DNA of 64,000 bases from Piper betle (lineage: Eukaryota > Streptophyta > Magnoliopsida > Piperales > Piperaceae). The stretch's first letter is position 1. Each line of letters opens with the position of its first letter. This document shows positions 36,386 through 47,954 of this stretch, piece after piece. Location of the stretch: positions 1 to 64,000 of the forward strand of contig JAURVB010014878.1 of NCBI GenBank assembly GCA_033002965.1, given 5' to 3'. The position numbers and the translations under genes are program-made. The notes beneath the pieces are model-generated. The model made no database searches and was not told where the DNA came from. It saw nothing but the letters and a program-made list of their open reading frames with translations.

Positions 36386-38495
36386 CTACAAGGAAAAAAT
36401 ATAGTAAGAGAAAAATATATATATATTAATAAAATATATCAAAAATAAAAAATACATAGATATAAAATATAAATTACCTTCATATTCACTCCTCAACCAA
36501 TTTTGGGCACATATCAAAGCTTCAAGTGTTTTCGGGTTCAAACTATTCCTAGTTGAATCAATTGTTTGCTCTCCAATACTAAATGCCGATTCGGAGGCGA
36601 CAGTTGACATAGGAATGGCTAAAACATCTTGAGCAATTTTTTCCCAAAATAGGATATTTTACTATGTTCAATCTCCACCATGATAATATATCAAATTGCT
36701 CATCCACTCCATCCACAAAAGGAATAGTTGGTTCATTCAAATAATTCTCCAAATCAGTTCGTGTTGGCTCCTTTGATGAACATTCCATAATCAACTTACT
36801 TACTCCTTGCAATCTCTTGCTTAAGCCTCCAATAGGACGAATATTTGATGAACTTTCAATTTCAATAATGGGCTTGTTTGACATACATCTACCTCTAGAC
36901 TTATCAACACTTGAATAAACATTATACATGTTGATCAAATATTGTTTCACTTTTGTGACCATATCGTCTCCCTCTTCCTTGTAAATCGTGTGAAATAGTA
37001 CACAACAAAAGTCATTTTTGATCTAGGGTCCAAAATCAAAGCAACCGCCAATTACATATTTGTTTCTTTCCAATATTTATCAAACTTTTCCAACTTTATG
37101 AATTTCCCATTGATGACATCAAATATGATTTACTACTACACCATTCCATCAATTGAAGCTTGAGCTCACAAATCATGTTGAAAAAAATATTTGATGTAGG
37201 ATACTTAGTGCCGGAAAAAATTTCGTTTAACTCATAAAATGGAGCCAAACATTCATGTATCACTCTTATATCTTCCCATTCATCCTTAAAAGGACATGAA
37301 ATTCACATCAAAGCAACTATAATGTTCAAAAACATCTTTGAAATCTAAAGCCACACCAATCATTTTGTAAGTAGAATTCCACCTAGTTTTCACATCAAGC
37401 ACTAAAGAATGTTTAGGTGCATTCAACTGACTTGAATATTTGTAGAAACAATCATTCTTTATAGTTGAACCTTTAATATATTTCACACATTCACGAACCT
37501 TCTCTATAGACTTAGTAATCTCATTCAACCCATCTTGAACAATTAAGTTTAAAATATGAGCACAACATCTTACGTGAAAACAATCACCATGCAAGATTTG
37601 GACTTCTACTTGAGAAAAAAGACTTCATTTCTTTGGCAGCTCCATCATTTGCACTTGCATTGTCAAATGCAATCGTAAAAACCTTTTTATCAAGTTGCCA
37701 TTCATAAATTTTACTAATAAGACACTTGGCTATGCATTCTCCAGTATGTCGACTTTCAACTTTGGCAAAATTCAATACTCTTTTTTGCAATTTCCAATTT
37801 TCATCAATAAAATGAGCTATCAAAATATTATAAGCAATATTCTGTGAAGATGCCCAAATATCACTGGTAAAACTAATTTGACTCTTAACTTTTTCCAACA
37901 TGTCAAACACATTTTTTTTCTCCTTTTCATAAATTTGAAGACAATCTCTTGTAATTGTTCTCCTAGAAACCATCACAAATTGTGGTTGCAAGTTACTAAC
38001 CCACCTTCTAAATCCTTCATGTTCCACAATTGAAAATGAAGACTCATGTAAGATAATTGCCTCAGCCAACTCTAATCTACTCCTTCCTTGATCAAATTTC
38101 TAAACTTCTATTTTATTTTCTCCATCTTCTTTCACTCCCATCTTGAAAATTTGTTGCCCAATATCACCACTTATGTTTTTTGTCCTCTTCATTTTGAAAT
38201 TAGGGCATTTCCCTTCAACATGCCTCCATAAATGAGCAATTCCATAACTTCCTGCTCCCTCAAATTTCTTTTCACAGTAACGACAAATAGCAGATGTTCC
38301 ATTCTTCTCATCTTTTCTATCAAAATAGGCCCATACACCTGATGCCATTTTCCTCTTTTTTAATAATGAACCATCCATAGATTCTCTTTCTTTAGCAATC
38401 AATTTTTTCTTATCTTTTCCACCTCCACTTTGCTCATTTACATTTAGTAAAGAATTTGTATGATCCATCTCTGAAAAAAATATATCAATTTGCAT
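36386..38495 (-). pseudogene. hAT transposase (BED finger, RICESLEEPER/DAYSLEEPER type), broken
   Basis: The transposase would cut and paste the element through its inverted ends. Pieces on the minus strand: 38495-38100, with a BED zinc finger (WAYFDRKDEKNGTSAICRYC, then HLWRHVEGKCPNF); 38069-37584, catalytic-core part with ISFTSDIWASSQNIAY and FDNASANDGAAKEM; 37594-37286 with RCCAHILNLIVQDGL and TRWNSTYKMI; 36962-36579 with LENYLNEP and FDILSWWRLN; 36610-36386 with STVASESAFSIG, the hAT C-terminal dimerisation domain. Frame changes lie between pieces, and 37285-36963 has no long frame, so the protein is not made intact. Some breaks could be introns, but the C-terminal ones overlap homologous sequence. 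Confidence 0.88.
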
Positions 38496-38751
38496 TTAGT
38501 ACCTATTCCCTCCATGATGCAAGCTTCCTTCACCAAACAATTGCACAAATTTTTATAATTCAAACGCTACACAATTTCGTCAGTATAATTTTTTTTGCAT
38601 TATATCCAATTATAAATAATCATTAACTTAATAATTATTAACCTTAAAAGTATTTCCAAAATATAAAATAATCAGCATTACTCATGGCATCATCAAAATA
38701 ATCAAGTATTACTCATGTTGTGATTCAAAACAGAGGAGAAATCTTATACTG

Positions 38752-39040
38752 ATGGCGGAAAAGAGCGGCGGTCCGGCGGAGGCAGAGGGCGGCAGCGGTA
38801 GAGGTAGGCGGCGGAGGCAAGGCAGCGGTAGGGTAGGGCGGCGACAGGAGGAAAGGGGAGGACAGGGGAGGGCAGGGGAGGGCGGAGGAGGTCAGGGAGG
38901 AGGTGGCGACGGAGGACGGAGGAGGTCGGAGGAGGGCGGGGGAGGGCGGAAGAGGTCGGAGGAGGGCAGGGGAGGGCGACGGAGGTCGGGGGAGGGGGGC
39001 GACAGTAGGAAGGGGGAGGGCGAGCGGGAGGGCGACAACG
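38752..39040 (+). repeat. Purine-rich G tract in hAT subterminal region
   Basis: A run of ggaggg, gaggtc and gggcgg words with strong G/C strand asymmetry, able in principle to form G-quadruplexes on the plus strand. The derivative at 28186-30201 has only a short gcggcggcggagggt patch in the same place. The open frame across it is arginine/glycine low complexity and not a gene. Confidence 0.8.
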
Positions 39041-39231
39041 GCTGCAGATTATGTTGGTAAGTAGGGTTAGGGTTAGTAATTAGGGTATAATTTTGGACTA
39101 TCCACGGACGTTGTCCGGGCCCGACGGACAAGTCAGACATTAACTCGGTCGGACAAATTTTGTCCGACAAAATTTTGGACAGACGCAGACAATAACTTGT
39201 CCGACGTTCGTCCGACCAATGCCCACCCCTA

Positions 39232-39452
39232 ATTGTGAGATCCATCCACTTAGTCCGACATCTAATACCTACACCTTGTTTATAAGTGGGAATGAACTAT
39301 AGATCTTTAATTTGGTTAACAATTTTAAAGAGATGATACAATTCATTATGTTGCACTTTAGAGCCAGGTCAAACTATAGATCTTTAACTTGGTTAATAAT
39401 TTTAAAGAGATGACTTAGCTCATTATGTTGCACTTTGAGCCGGGTCATTACA
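39232..39452 (+). mobile_element. Sixth TRIM LTR, after the hAT insertion
   Basis: tgtgagatccatccacttag to gggtcattaca. It carries an internal duplication of about 75 bp (aactatagatctttaa...cactttgagcc type, at about 39289-39371 and 39372-39445). It is the same LTR that the hAT split at its first bases. Confidence 0.8.
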
Positions 39453-41431
39453 ATTTCTGTAATTCTTTGTAAAATTTGATCCACATAGTTGTTGGGTGAA
39501 AAATTTCTTGACGTCCTCTTAGGATCCCTTTAGGCTCATGTAAAATTTTAGCCTCATTAGGGACCTTTAAGGCCCATTAGTAATTTTCCTTCTGTCCAAT
39601 GTAGGCATAGTCTTGAAATTCCAGTGTCATAGGCCCATAATCCTCATTTTCTCTAGGACGACTAAGATAGCCTTTAGGTCCAATATTTTATGGAGATGAA
39701 GATCATAGTTTTAGGAGCCTAAAGGAATGTTTACTAGAGTTTAGGCATAATAGGAGCCCATGAATCAAGCTCACCAAGTTAGGTGTGTAGCTCAGGACCA
39801 TGAAATCTAGAAATATTCCATTAGATAGATGTGCTTAGAAACTACGTGAGCCTATAGGTCCAACCCAATATAAAGTTAGGGTTATACCTTAGCCCATTAT
39901 GAGTAATTCTACCAATTTTCTGCCCAATCAGAGCCCATTAGGTGGTTAGCAAATTCATCCATGTTAGGCAGCCCTAGGAATATCAGATTTGGGTTTAATT
40001 AGGGTTTAGCTTAATTAATCCTTAATGAACTCCTAAGCCTCCTTAATCATAATTAATCAACTTAATAATAATTAGGGTGTAATTAACTAGCTTAATTATG
40101 ATGTTTTTGTTTAATCATGTGTTGTTACATAACTCAAGCCTTTGCCTCATATTGTGTGTCTTGTTTAGAATCTGATTAGTTCATCTCGTTCTAGGATACA
40201 AAGAGTGAGCTTACCGTACTAGGACGAGGAGTTCTACTCACCAGATTTGTAGGTTTTCATGTGCCTGAAATCTTTGTTTGATTCCCCAAGCAATGTTTAA
40301 CCATAGTTTTCCCATTAAATTGAAATTGGTGGCATTTTATCAGATCCAACTAATACCAGACTATCTAGCTAGGCTTTTTCGATGATTCCCTTGATGATTT
40401 TCAAAATTATCAAATCCAGTCAAGTATATTATGAATTTCCTACCTAAGCATTATAAGTATGTATATGAGGATTTTGTTTTAAGATGATAACAAGATAAAT
40501 TTATAGGTAATTAAAACAAATATTCAAAATTAATTGCTAGTAAGGCAAAGTATTTGAATGATTGTTGCATTACATTATCACATAGACAATAGAATTATAC
40601 GTATTGATCTATGATTATAATTTTAAAATTCAGACATGCTCATAGAATTTTGTGCTAGCATTATTTTAAGGTCAATATATTTTAGTAATTTTCTTGATTT
40701 ACTTGGTTGGAGGTGAGGTGCAACTTGTGGCAGTATTACATACACATGGTTAGTTGGTCTAAGTGAGGCGGCTACGTTAGTGGAAAGGAAGTCCAACGTA
40801 GACTCATATCAAACTTGAAACTAAAAAATATTGGTAACATTTTCTATTAAATCTTTTAAATTTGCTCATTATGTCTTATTTACTTAGCATGGGCGCGATA
40901 GTGCCATTGTAGGTTGAGCAACTCCTTTCAAGGGAAAGCTTTAGAAGGACATATCATCAGAGTATTCATACTTTAATAATTTTGAACTTGCTGTGAGAAC
41001 TTGAGCATTTACTATATTAATTATGAAACTTGTTTTGTTTCGGTTTATGTAGGCCCAAACTTTCCTCTTTTTTTATATTTTTCACGGAATTTATTTTCTT
41101 ATTTCACTAGGAATATCTAATTATCTTATCCAAGTGGTTAACTACACTCCGGTGAATGATAAAACCCTAAAGTAATAGTTCAAAATGCTAATTATCTTAT
41201 CAAAGTGGTTAACTGCACCCCGGTGAAATATTAAACAGATAAATAGTAAGGATATTATGATTGAACTATATCAAAAAGAAAAAGAGGATATTATGATTGA
41301 AACACGAGTCTTGATCAAGTCATTTAAGTACTTTGTATAGTAAGGATGAAATCTAATTATCAATATCTTTAATCGGCCAAATAAAAATTGATGTGATGAT
41401 TTGTCTTCGATTTGGAAAGGTGGGTGTTATA
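39453..41431 (+). mobile_element. Family C LTR, right part
   Basis: Blocks match the second half of element B's LTR in order: taagcctttgcctcatattgtgtg (compare ggttttgcctcatcttgtgtg, 23310), ggtggcattttatcagatcc (compare 23507), and the final ggtgggtgttata end. With 32927-34251 it makes an LTR of about 3.3 kb interrupted by the TRIM array. The right end reads TTATA in place of TTACA. I found no matching 5-bp target copies. Confidence 0.6.
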
Positions 41432-41805
41432 GTTCTTTATTAATGTTTATTGTTTCTAATAATAAATATAATGTAGGAAAAAAATTTTCCCATGTCAAAT
41501 TTTTTATTACAAACAATTAACATCAATAAAAAATTAGTACATATATGGAATGGCTAGAAAAAATTATAACACGGGAAAAATTAAGTTAAGCTACATCTCC
41601 TCCCATATGAGCTCAATATCTAATTTGAACATTTTTATTGGTCCGACGTATTGAGATTTATCTCGTGGAAAGCAGAGTACTTAAATAGGAAGTTAATAAA
41701 ATTGCTCCAAAGAAATGTATAAATCATATAAGCTATACAAGGTGTAGCTCTGGATGTATGTAATCCTTTTGTAACACCCATAGCTTTTAAAATAGATTGG
41801 CTTTA
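41432..41805. other. Intergenic, nothing recognised
   Basis: AT-rich stretch between the family C LTR and the NLR relic. No motif, repeat or coding segment was recognised on either strand. Confidence 0.5.
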
Positions 41806-42430
41806 GCCCTTGCCTTCTCGGCGAAGCAGCTTTAAGTGCCCAATTTTTAACTGTATTTATGGAATTGAGCCTCATCTTGCACAGGGGCTTGAGACTCATA
41901 CAGGCTCTCAAGTAAGAGCTAGAATTCAAGAATCCAAGACGTGTAGACAGGGCGAACGACCGAGAAGGGCATGGGCAACTGGCTGGATGATCTAGATCTA
42001 CTGTATGACATTGAAGACATTATTGTTGAGGTGAGCACAGAGTGCATTGGGATGAAAGTTCATCCCAAAAGGCACTACTCTATGAATGACAAAGGGTGCA
42101 CAACATGGACATGAACTCCCCAATCGACCTAACATTCGACTATTTGCATGCAGATGATGGAACCCTACCTTGGAGTAGTTGCCAATCTGACGTTTCTAGG
42201 AATAAATTGGGGAAAATAGACATCACATCCACACGGCTTGCTTTTGCAACGTTGCTTCCTCTCTTATTTGTCGTTATACAGTTGGTTTCCTCGTCCTAAC
42301 TTCCCTGCTCAATAATTTACTTAACGTGGCATCGCTTAGAGCATTCCATCTTTCCATTTGTCCCCAACTTGTGTCCTTGCCAAGGTTTCCTCCATTTCTG
42401 CACGCCATTTCTATACTTCTTTTCTCGGCT
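41806..42430 (+). pseudogene. CC-NBS-LRR relic: coiled-coil start joined to LRR end
   Basis: 41817-42085 is a diverged copy of the first exon part of the NLR at 43743: gcgaagcagctttaagtg, ttgagcctcat, cctcaagtaagagctag (compare caaccaagagcagctag), aatccaagacgtg, caactggctggatgatct and gacattgaagacattatt. From about 42115 to 42430 it matches the C-terminal LRR of the same gene (cttgcttttgcaacgttgcttcctct at 46964; cccaacttgtgtccttgcc at 47089). About 2.8 kb in between is missing and many stops interrupt both halves. It is a dead paralogue created by internal deletion. Confidence 0.8.
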
Positions 42431-43742
42431 CCGTTCCCTTCTTAAGAGTCACCGATTTGATATGTGTAAAAAATCGACGAAACCAACATTTTGCTACTTA
42501 AACATTGGTGTCAATATTTTTTAGAAATTTGTCAACAAATATTTCAATGACAAATTAATTTGTCACCGACTTAACACCGTTTTTTAGTGTCTAAAATTTT
42601 ACCACTGAAATATTAATGTCAATATTATTACAAATTTTTCACCAAATTGTCTTGAATATTTCAGTGTGAAACTAATTTGTCATCAAATATTCACCAATCT
42701 CTCAGTTACAAATTTTAAATTTTTTTAAAAAATATATTAATGGCATTCGTTGATGTATGCTATTAATAAATGGGTGAACGTGCACCTTTAATGGATGCAG
42801 GTTCGTTCATGCACCCATTAGACGGCCGCATGAACATGCAGCAATGTTCACGCTACCATTGGTGCGTGTTTATATGGCCACCGTGGCCCATCGCTCCCTC
42901 CACGCCCTATTTTGCCGCTGTGCCCACAATTGTCTGCCTTTGCCCTCCTGCGCCACCCATCGGCCCCCATGGCCGTCATAGCCACCCCTTGGCCCTTGGA
43001 GCCGTTGCGGCTGCCTCTCGACCTCCATGGGCGCCACTTCATTGATCTGCCCCTGCGCCCACTACCACCCAGCCCGCCCCTCGATGCTGCCCCGTGCCCG
43101 CCCCTGCTTGCGGCTCCTGCATCACCCCTATGCACCAACCATATATTTTTAAATTTTTTTTAAAAATTTGTTACCGAACTTAATTAGATGCAAAACTTTC
43201 TATCATCAAACTTTTTAGTTTTGTCACCGAATGTAAATATATGGTTAAATAGATAAGAAATGTGTCGTCAGACATCATACAGATAGCATTAACATCACTT
43301 AGCCATACGTATGCATGGATAAGAATTAATTTAGTATTCTATTATGAGAATACAGTTATTTAAATAAGTAAACAATATTAATTATGTAGCTAGTTGAGAT
43401 TGAATTAATCAGAACGTTGCATTTATTATTTAGAAAATGTGACTTTTGATTCTCGTTTTATTAATAATAAATTAGGGGACACTTAACAAAGACCATGTTT
43501 TGAGCCGGGTAATTTTAATTTTGTGGATGTAGATAATTATTCTTTTATATCATAGAATAATGTTTACGTATCCACAAAATGCCCGTATACCTTGACTTGG
43601 TCTTTCATTTTGCTACGATATATTCAAGCACTAATTAATCAAATATCCTGCACTGCTCAAGGAGGAAGGAGCTTTTAGAAGGGAAGCTTGTCATAACCAC
43701 TCGATTGATAAAATCAAAATTCCACTTGCAGGAGAGTGATCC
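42431..43742. other. Intergenic, with GC-rich insert and repeated words
   Basis: 42480-42720 and 43150-43240 contain repeated aatttgtcaccga / tttcagtg words around a GC-rich block (42860-43140). The arrangement resembles the subterminal region of a DNA transposon, but no end pair could be fixed. Open frames in the GC block are proline/arginine-rich and overlap on both strands; I do not support a gene. Confidence 0.4.
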
Positions 43743-46700
43743 ATGGCTCTTCAACTTCTTGGGGAAGCAGCTCTTAGTGGCCTTTTCCAAACCCTGTTCC
43801 AGGGATTGAGCCCCATCGTCCTCAAGGGCTTGAGCCTCATCTCGGGGGTCAACCAAGAGCAGCTAGAGAGACTCAAACACGACCTGTCAAGAATCCAAGA
43901 CGTGCTTAACGATGCCGAAAGGAGGCGAACGACGGAGAAGAGCGTGAGCAATTGGTTGGATGATCTTCGAGATTTAGCTTATGACATGGAAGACATCATT
44001 GACGAGATGAACACAGAGCGGATCCGGATGGAAGTTCATGCTAAAAAGCTACTCGGAAAACGATCTCCAAGTAAGTAGTTTCCTCTCCACCTTGAGGGAT
44101 AAATATGGTGAAGTTAAGTTCAATGAAGAAATCAAAAGTAAAATTGAGGAAGCTATAGAGAGGTTCTCTACGGTGGCCAAAAGAGCAGATGCTCTTGGTT
44201 TAAGAAGAGAAGTACTTGTAGATGCTTTCTTTGATAGGCAACAAACAAGTCCGTCAGTGGATAGATCCGAGGTATATGGCCGAGACCAAGATCAAAAAAA
44301 TGTGATAAAATTGTTACTTGCTGAAAATGGCAGTAAGAAAAATTATGATATAATCAGCATAGTGGGCACAGGGGGTATAGGTAAAACTACACTTGCCCAA
44401 CTTGTCTTTAATGACCAGCAAATCAGAAGTAACTTTGATGGACTAAGTTGGGCATGTGTGTCTGATGTTTTTGACGCTGCTAAAGTGACAAGAGATCTTT
44501 TAGAGTATTATACGGGCAACAGTTGTTCTTTAACGTCCCTGGGTGCCCTACATGTTAAACTTGAAAATATGCTCAAAGACAAGAAATTCTTTCTTGTGTT
44601 GGATGATGTATGGACAACAACGAAATGGGGTATTATGGAAGGCCCGTTGAGCCAATGCGGGAAAGGCAGTAAAATCCTCATTACCACTCGTTCAAGAACA
44701 GTTGCAAAAGCCATTAGCAAGAGAGAGCCATATGAGGTTGGTGCTTTAGATGAAGCCCACTCTTGGACATTGTTTCGAGAGAAGGCATTTGTAGACGGAG
44801 AAGAAAATATTGATGAAAGGTTGGTTGACATAGGCAAGAAAATTGTGAAAAAATGTGGGGGTTTCCCTCGCAATCAAGGTTATTGGGGCCATTTTACAAG
44901 ATGCTACTGCATATAAGTGGGAAAGCATATTAAATAGCGAACTTTGGGAATCACTTGGTAGCAATGATGAAATCTTCCCAGCACTAAGATTGAGCTATCA
45001 CGTCCTTCCTTCCCACTTGAAACGTTGCTTCGAGTATCTATCCCTTTTCCCCACTGATTTTCGGCTTTCCACTCACAAACTAGTTCCAATGTGGATTGCG
45101 GAAGGCCTCATAGAAGCAGAAAAAGGTAGATTGGCTGAAGATGTCGGAAATGAATTCTTTAAAGATTTACAAAACAGGTGCCTTATTCAAATGGATGGCA
45201 GAATGCACGACCTTGTGCGTAGTTTGGCATGCCTTGTTTCTGGAAACTTTCACTGCCGAGTAACTAAATCAAGTCAGGTGTTCACTAGTGCTCGACGTTA
45301 TGCATTTTCTGGCACAGGAGTGGAACAATATGACTTAAATTCAATTTCTAAAGCCAAAGGCATTCGCACTCTCTTGGTCTTCAGATGCAATTTGCTTCCA
45401 TTGGTGGATCATTTTTCAGAATGGAAGTTTTTGCGAGTACTAGAATTGAGTAATAGTGGGTTGAGGGATTTACCGAACTCTATTGGTGATCTTAGATATC
45501 TTCGATATCTTAACTTCTCCTACAATGCAATTTGTCATCTCCCAAATGCAATTTGCAACCTTTATAATTTGCAAGTACTACTCTTGCAAGGGTGTTTTGG
45601 CCTTGAGAGGATGCCAGATGGCATAGGAGACCTGCCAAATCTTGAGTCTATGAATCTTTCAGGGGCACCAATCTCAACTCTTCCAGATTCAATTTACCAA
45701 CTTGCCGGCCTAGAGAAACTTTGGATCGATTATTGCGAGAATCTTGCACACTTACCAGAAGAGATTGGAAGCCTCACAAGTTTAAGGCTTTTATCTTTGC
45801 GTGGACTTCAAGTCAATGAATTACCAGAATCCATGTGTCATCTTCACCAGCTACAGGAGTTGGACATTTCTGATTGCAAAAATCTGGTACACCTGCCTAA
45901 TGACTTGGGAAATCTTTATAACTTGCGCGTACTGAGATGTGGAGGCACCCAATTAACCTTACCAGATTCCATTTCAAGTATTTGCAATTTACAAGAGTTA
46001 TCTAACCAATATCGTTTCGATGGTTCTATGAAGCTGCCTCGACACATTGGAAGACTTACAAATATTCAGCATTTGCCAGTTTACGCTATTGGCAAGGATG
46101 AAGGAAGAGGAATCGAGGAGCTCAGATACTTGAACAAAATCAAAGGACGGCTTACAATATCTAATTTGGATAATATCTCCAGTGTAGAAGAAGCAACAAT
46201 GGCGGATCTAAAGAGTAAAAAATATGTTCACAATATGGCTTTGAAGTGGAGTGACATTCCAATCAGTGGCGAAGTATCTAACGTAGAAAGGGACAAGGAA
46301 TTGGAGGTAGAGATATTGCAAGCCCTGCAGCCCCATACAACAAGTCTCACCCATTTGTCATTGGAAAACTATTTTGGTGATAGATTTCCCAAATGGATAC
46401 TTGATGGTGGCCAATTACCATCGCTCATGATTTTGTGGTTGAAGAGTCTGAATAATATAAACAGAATTGATATGAAGCTCCCATCACTAGCGCATCTTTC
46501 TGTTACCAATTGCCCAAATCTGAAAGAGATCTCAGTTGTAGCTCTTAATCTGCGACTTCTAACCTTAAAATCATTGCCTTCCCTCACATCCTTGACCTTG
46601 AAATCTGCAGCTTTGCAAGAATTTACGATCGAAGACTGTGAACAGTTAACATCATTAGGAATAAAAAGTTCAGCACTTCCTAATCTCCAAAATCTGAGAA

Positions 46701-47365
46701 TAGTAAGTTGCGGAAATCTGGAAAGCCTTTTCAAGGATGGTAGATTGCCGTTCACTTTGAACCGCCTCGTATGCTTATTCTGTCCTCATCTCAACTCCAT
46801 TACTGATGGCCAAGGGATGCAGGACCTGAACTCTCACATCGATCTGCATGTTGATTATTCTAAAAAGATGGAGATGGAACTCCAAGCGGGTCGACTACCT
46901 GCCAATCTGAAGACTCTAATATTATTTGGGAGGATGACAAATATCATATCCATGCCTCCATCTTGCTTTTGCAACGTTGCTTCCTCTGTTGAATCTCTTA
47001 CTATATCTGATTTCCCCAACCTAACTTCCCTGCCCAATAGTTTACATGAGATGGGATCTCTACAAACTTTCGAGCTTATCAAGTGTCCCCAACTTGTATC
47101 CTTCCCAAACGAGGGGCTTCCTCCGCTTCTGCGTTTCCTTTCAATATGCCAATGTGATAAACTCTTATTTTTACCAACAAATATCTATAACCTCCAAATG
47201 CTTCATGGAATTATTATTGAAGACTGCTCTCTACTCCAGGCAAGGTTGGACGACCAATTACCGCCCAACCTTCTGTATTTGATAATTACATGCTGCCCCA
47301 AACTGGAAAATCAGTTGCAAGAGGAAGACAGAAAAGATTGGCTCAGTCTAATGAAAACTTTTTGA
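43743..47365 (+). pseudogene. CC-NBS-LRR disease resistance gene with two frame breaks
   Basis: Intracellular immune receptor of the RGA/RPP13-like CNL class. Frame 1 (43743-44078) starts MALQLLGEAALSGLFQTLF and holds the coiled coil with DLAYDMEDIIDEM. Frame 2 (44038-44916) has the NB-ARC domain: GTGGIGKTTLAQ P-loop (44364-44399), FFLVLDDVW kinase-2 (the W marks the non-TIR class), GSKILITTRSRT RNBS-B. Frame 3 (44855-47365) has the end of GLPL, CFEYLSLFPTDF (RNBS-D), RMHDLVRSLA (MHD) and about 20 leucine-rich repeats ending at SLMKTF. Break 1 is near 44040-44060; break 2, near 44866, removes two bases from the GLPL motif (cctcgca where cctctcgca is expected). Everything else is well kept, so a recent pseudogene, sequencing error or strain-specific null allele are all possible. 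No introns visible. Confidence 0.88.
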
Positions 47366-47698
47366 CGTCCGTCTTTTTCCCCTTATTTATTTTTTGATTC
47401 GTCTCTGTTGTAGGAAGGAATGTGAGATAAGCTATGTTTGTTGTAGTTTTTCTTTTTTGGGTTTTTTTTTTGTAAGGAAATCTGCTTGGTTTACTCAGAG
47501 CAGCAGATTGGGGAGATAGTTTGTTGCAACTACTTTTGATGCATTCATTCATTTTGTGCTTAGACGATTTGCCTATTGAAATGTTATGAGCCATGTCTTT
47601 GGATATTTTTGTCTGCCAATGTTAACGCCATTATCCTCAGGTTTTTTAGTTTGAGTGGATTCTAGGCTTCACTTGTTGAGATTTTATTCTTGTTGCAG
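47366..47698 (+). other. 3' flank of the NLR gene
   Basis: T-rich region after the stop at 47363-47365. No clear polyadenylation signal could be singled out. It ends with a pyrimidine-rich stretch and the acceptor ttgcag at 47693-47698 before the beta-galactosidase exon. Confidence 0.5.
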
Positions 47699-47954
47699 TA
47701 TGATTTTGAAGGCAGAAAGGATTTGGTGAAATTCACGAAGACAGTTGCCGATGCTGCTCTGTATGCTCAACTTCGGATTCTTGATGCATCAATTGATCTT
47801 CCCTTATGCAGATTGAGAATGAGTATGGCAATGTTCAATCCTCTTATGGGTTGGCCGGAAATTCTTACGTTAAATGGACAGCATCAATGGCAGTAGCCAT
47901 TGACACAGGTGTGCCTTGGGTAATGTGTCAGCAAGCCGATGCTCTGACCCATTT
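47699..47954 (+). pseudogene. GH35 beta-galactosidase, two-exon fragment
   Basis: Beta-galactosidases of this family are cell-wall glycosidases of about 700-850 residues. Exon piece 47699-47779 reads YDFEGRKDLVKFTKTVADAA then LYAQLRI, followed by a deleted, short intron-like piece; 47812-47954 reads [32 protein letters not shown] and [11 protein letters not shown], containing the catalytic ENEYG motif. Each exon keeps its acceptor (tgttgcag, ttatgcag), and the second ends at donor gtaagt (47955). Exons between the two are missing, and one C is lost in gatgctctgaccc. As introns are present it is a genomic fragment, not a retrocopy. Confidence 0.88.

Larger units (their letters stand above)
35776..39231 (-). 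mobile_element. hAT transposon, 3.46 kb, with decayed transposase
   Basis: Ends TAGGGGTGGGCATGG and CCAATGCCCACCCCTA form inverted repeats. Both subterminal regions are rich in gtccgac/gtcggac words, probable transposase-binding repeats. It lies inside a TRIM LTR with an imperfect 8-bp duplication. The transposase is on the minus strand between about 38495 and 36386. A purine-rich G tract occupies 38752-39030. Confidence 0.88.

Noticed and set aside
38752..39060. Glycine/arginine-rich open frame resembling an RGG protein
   Set aside because: Low-complexity purine tract within hAT subterminal DNA; ends shortly before the inverted repeat and has no conserved motif.
42770..43163. GC-rich open frames between the two NLR copies
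   Set aside because: Proline/alanine/arginine-rich, open on both strands simultaneously, no motif; more likely transposon or spacer sequence.
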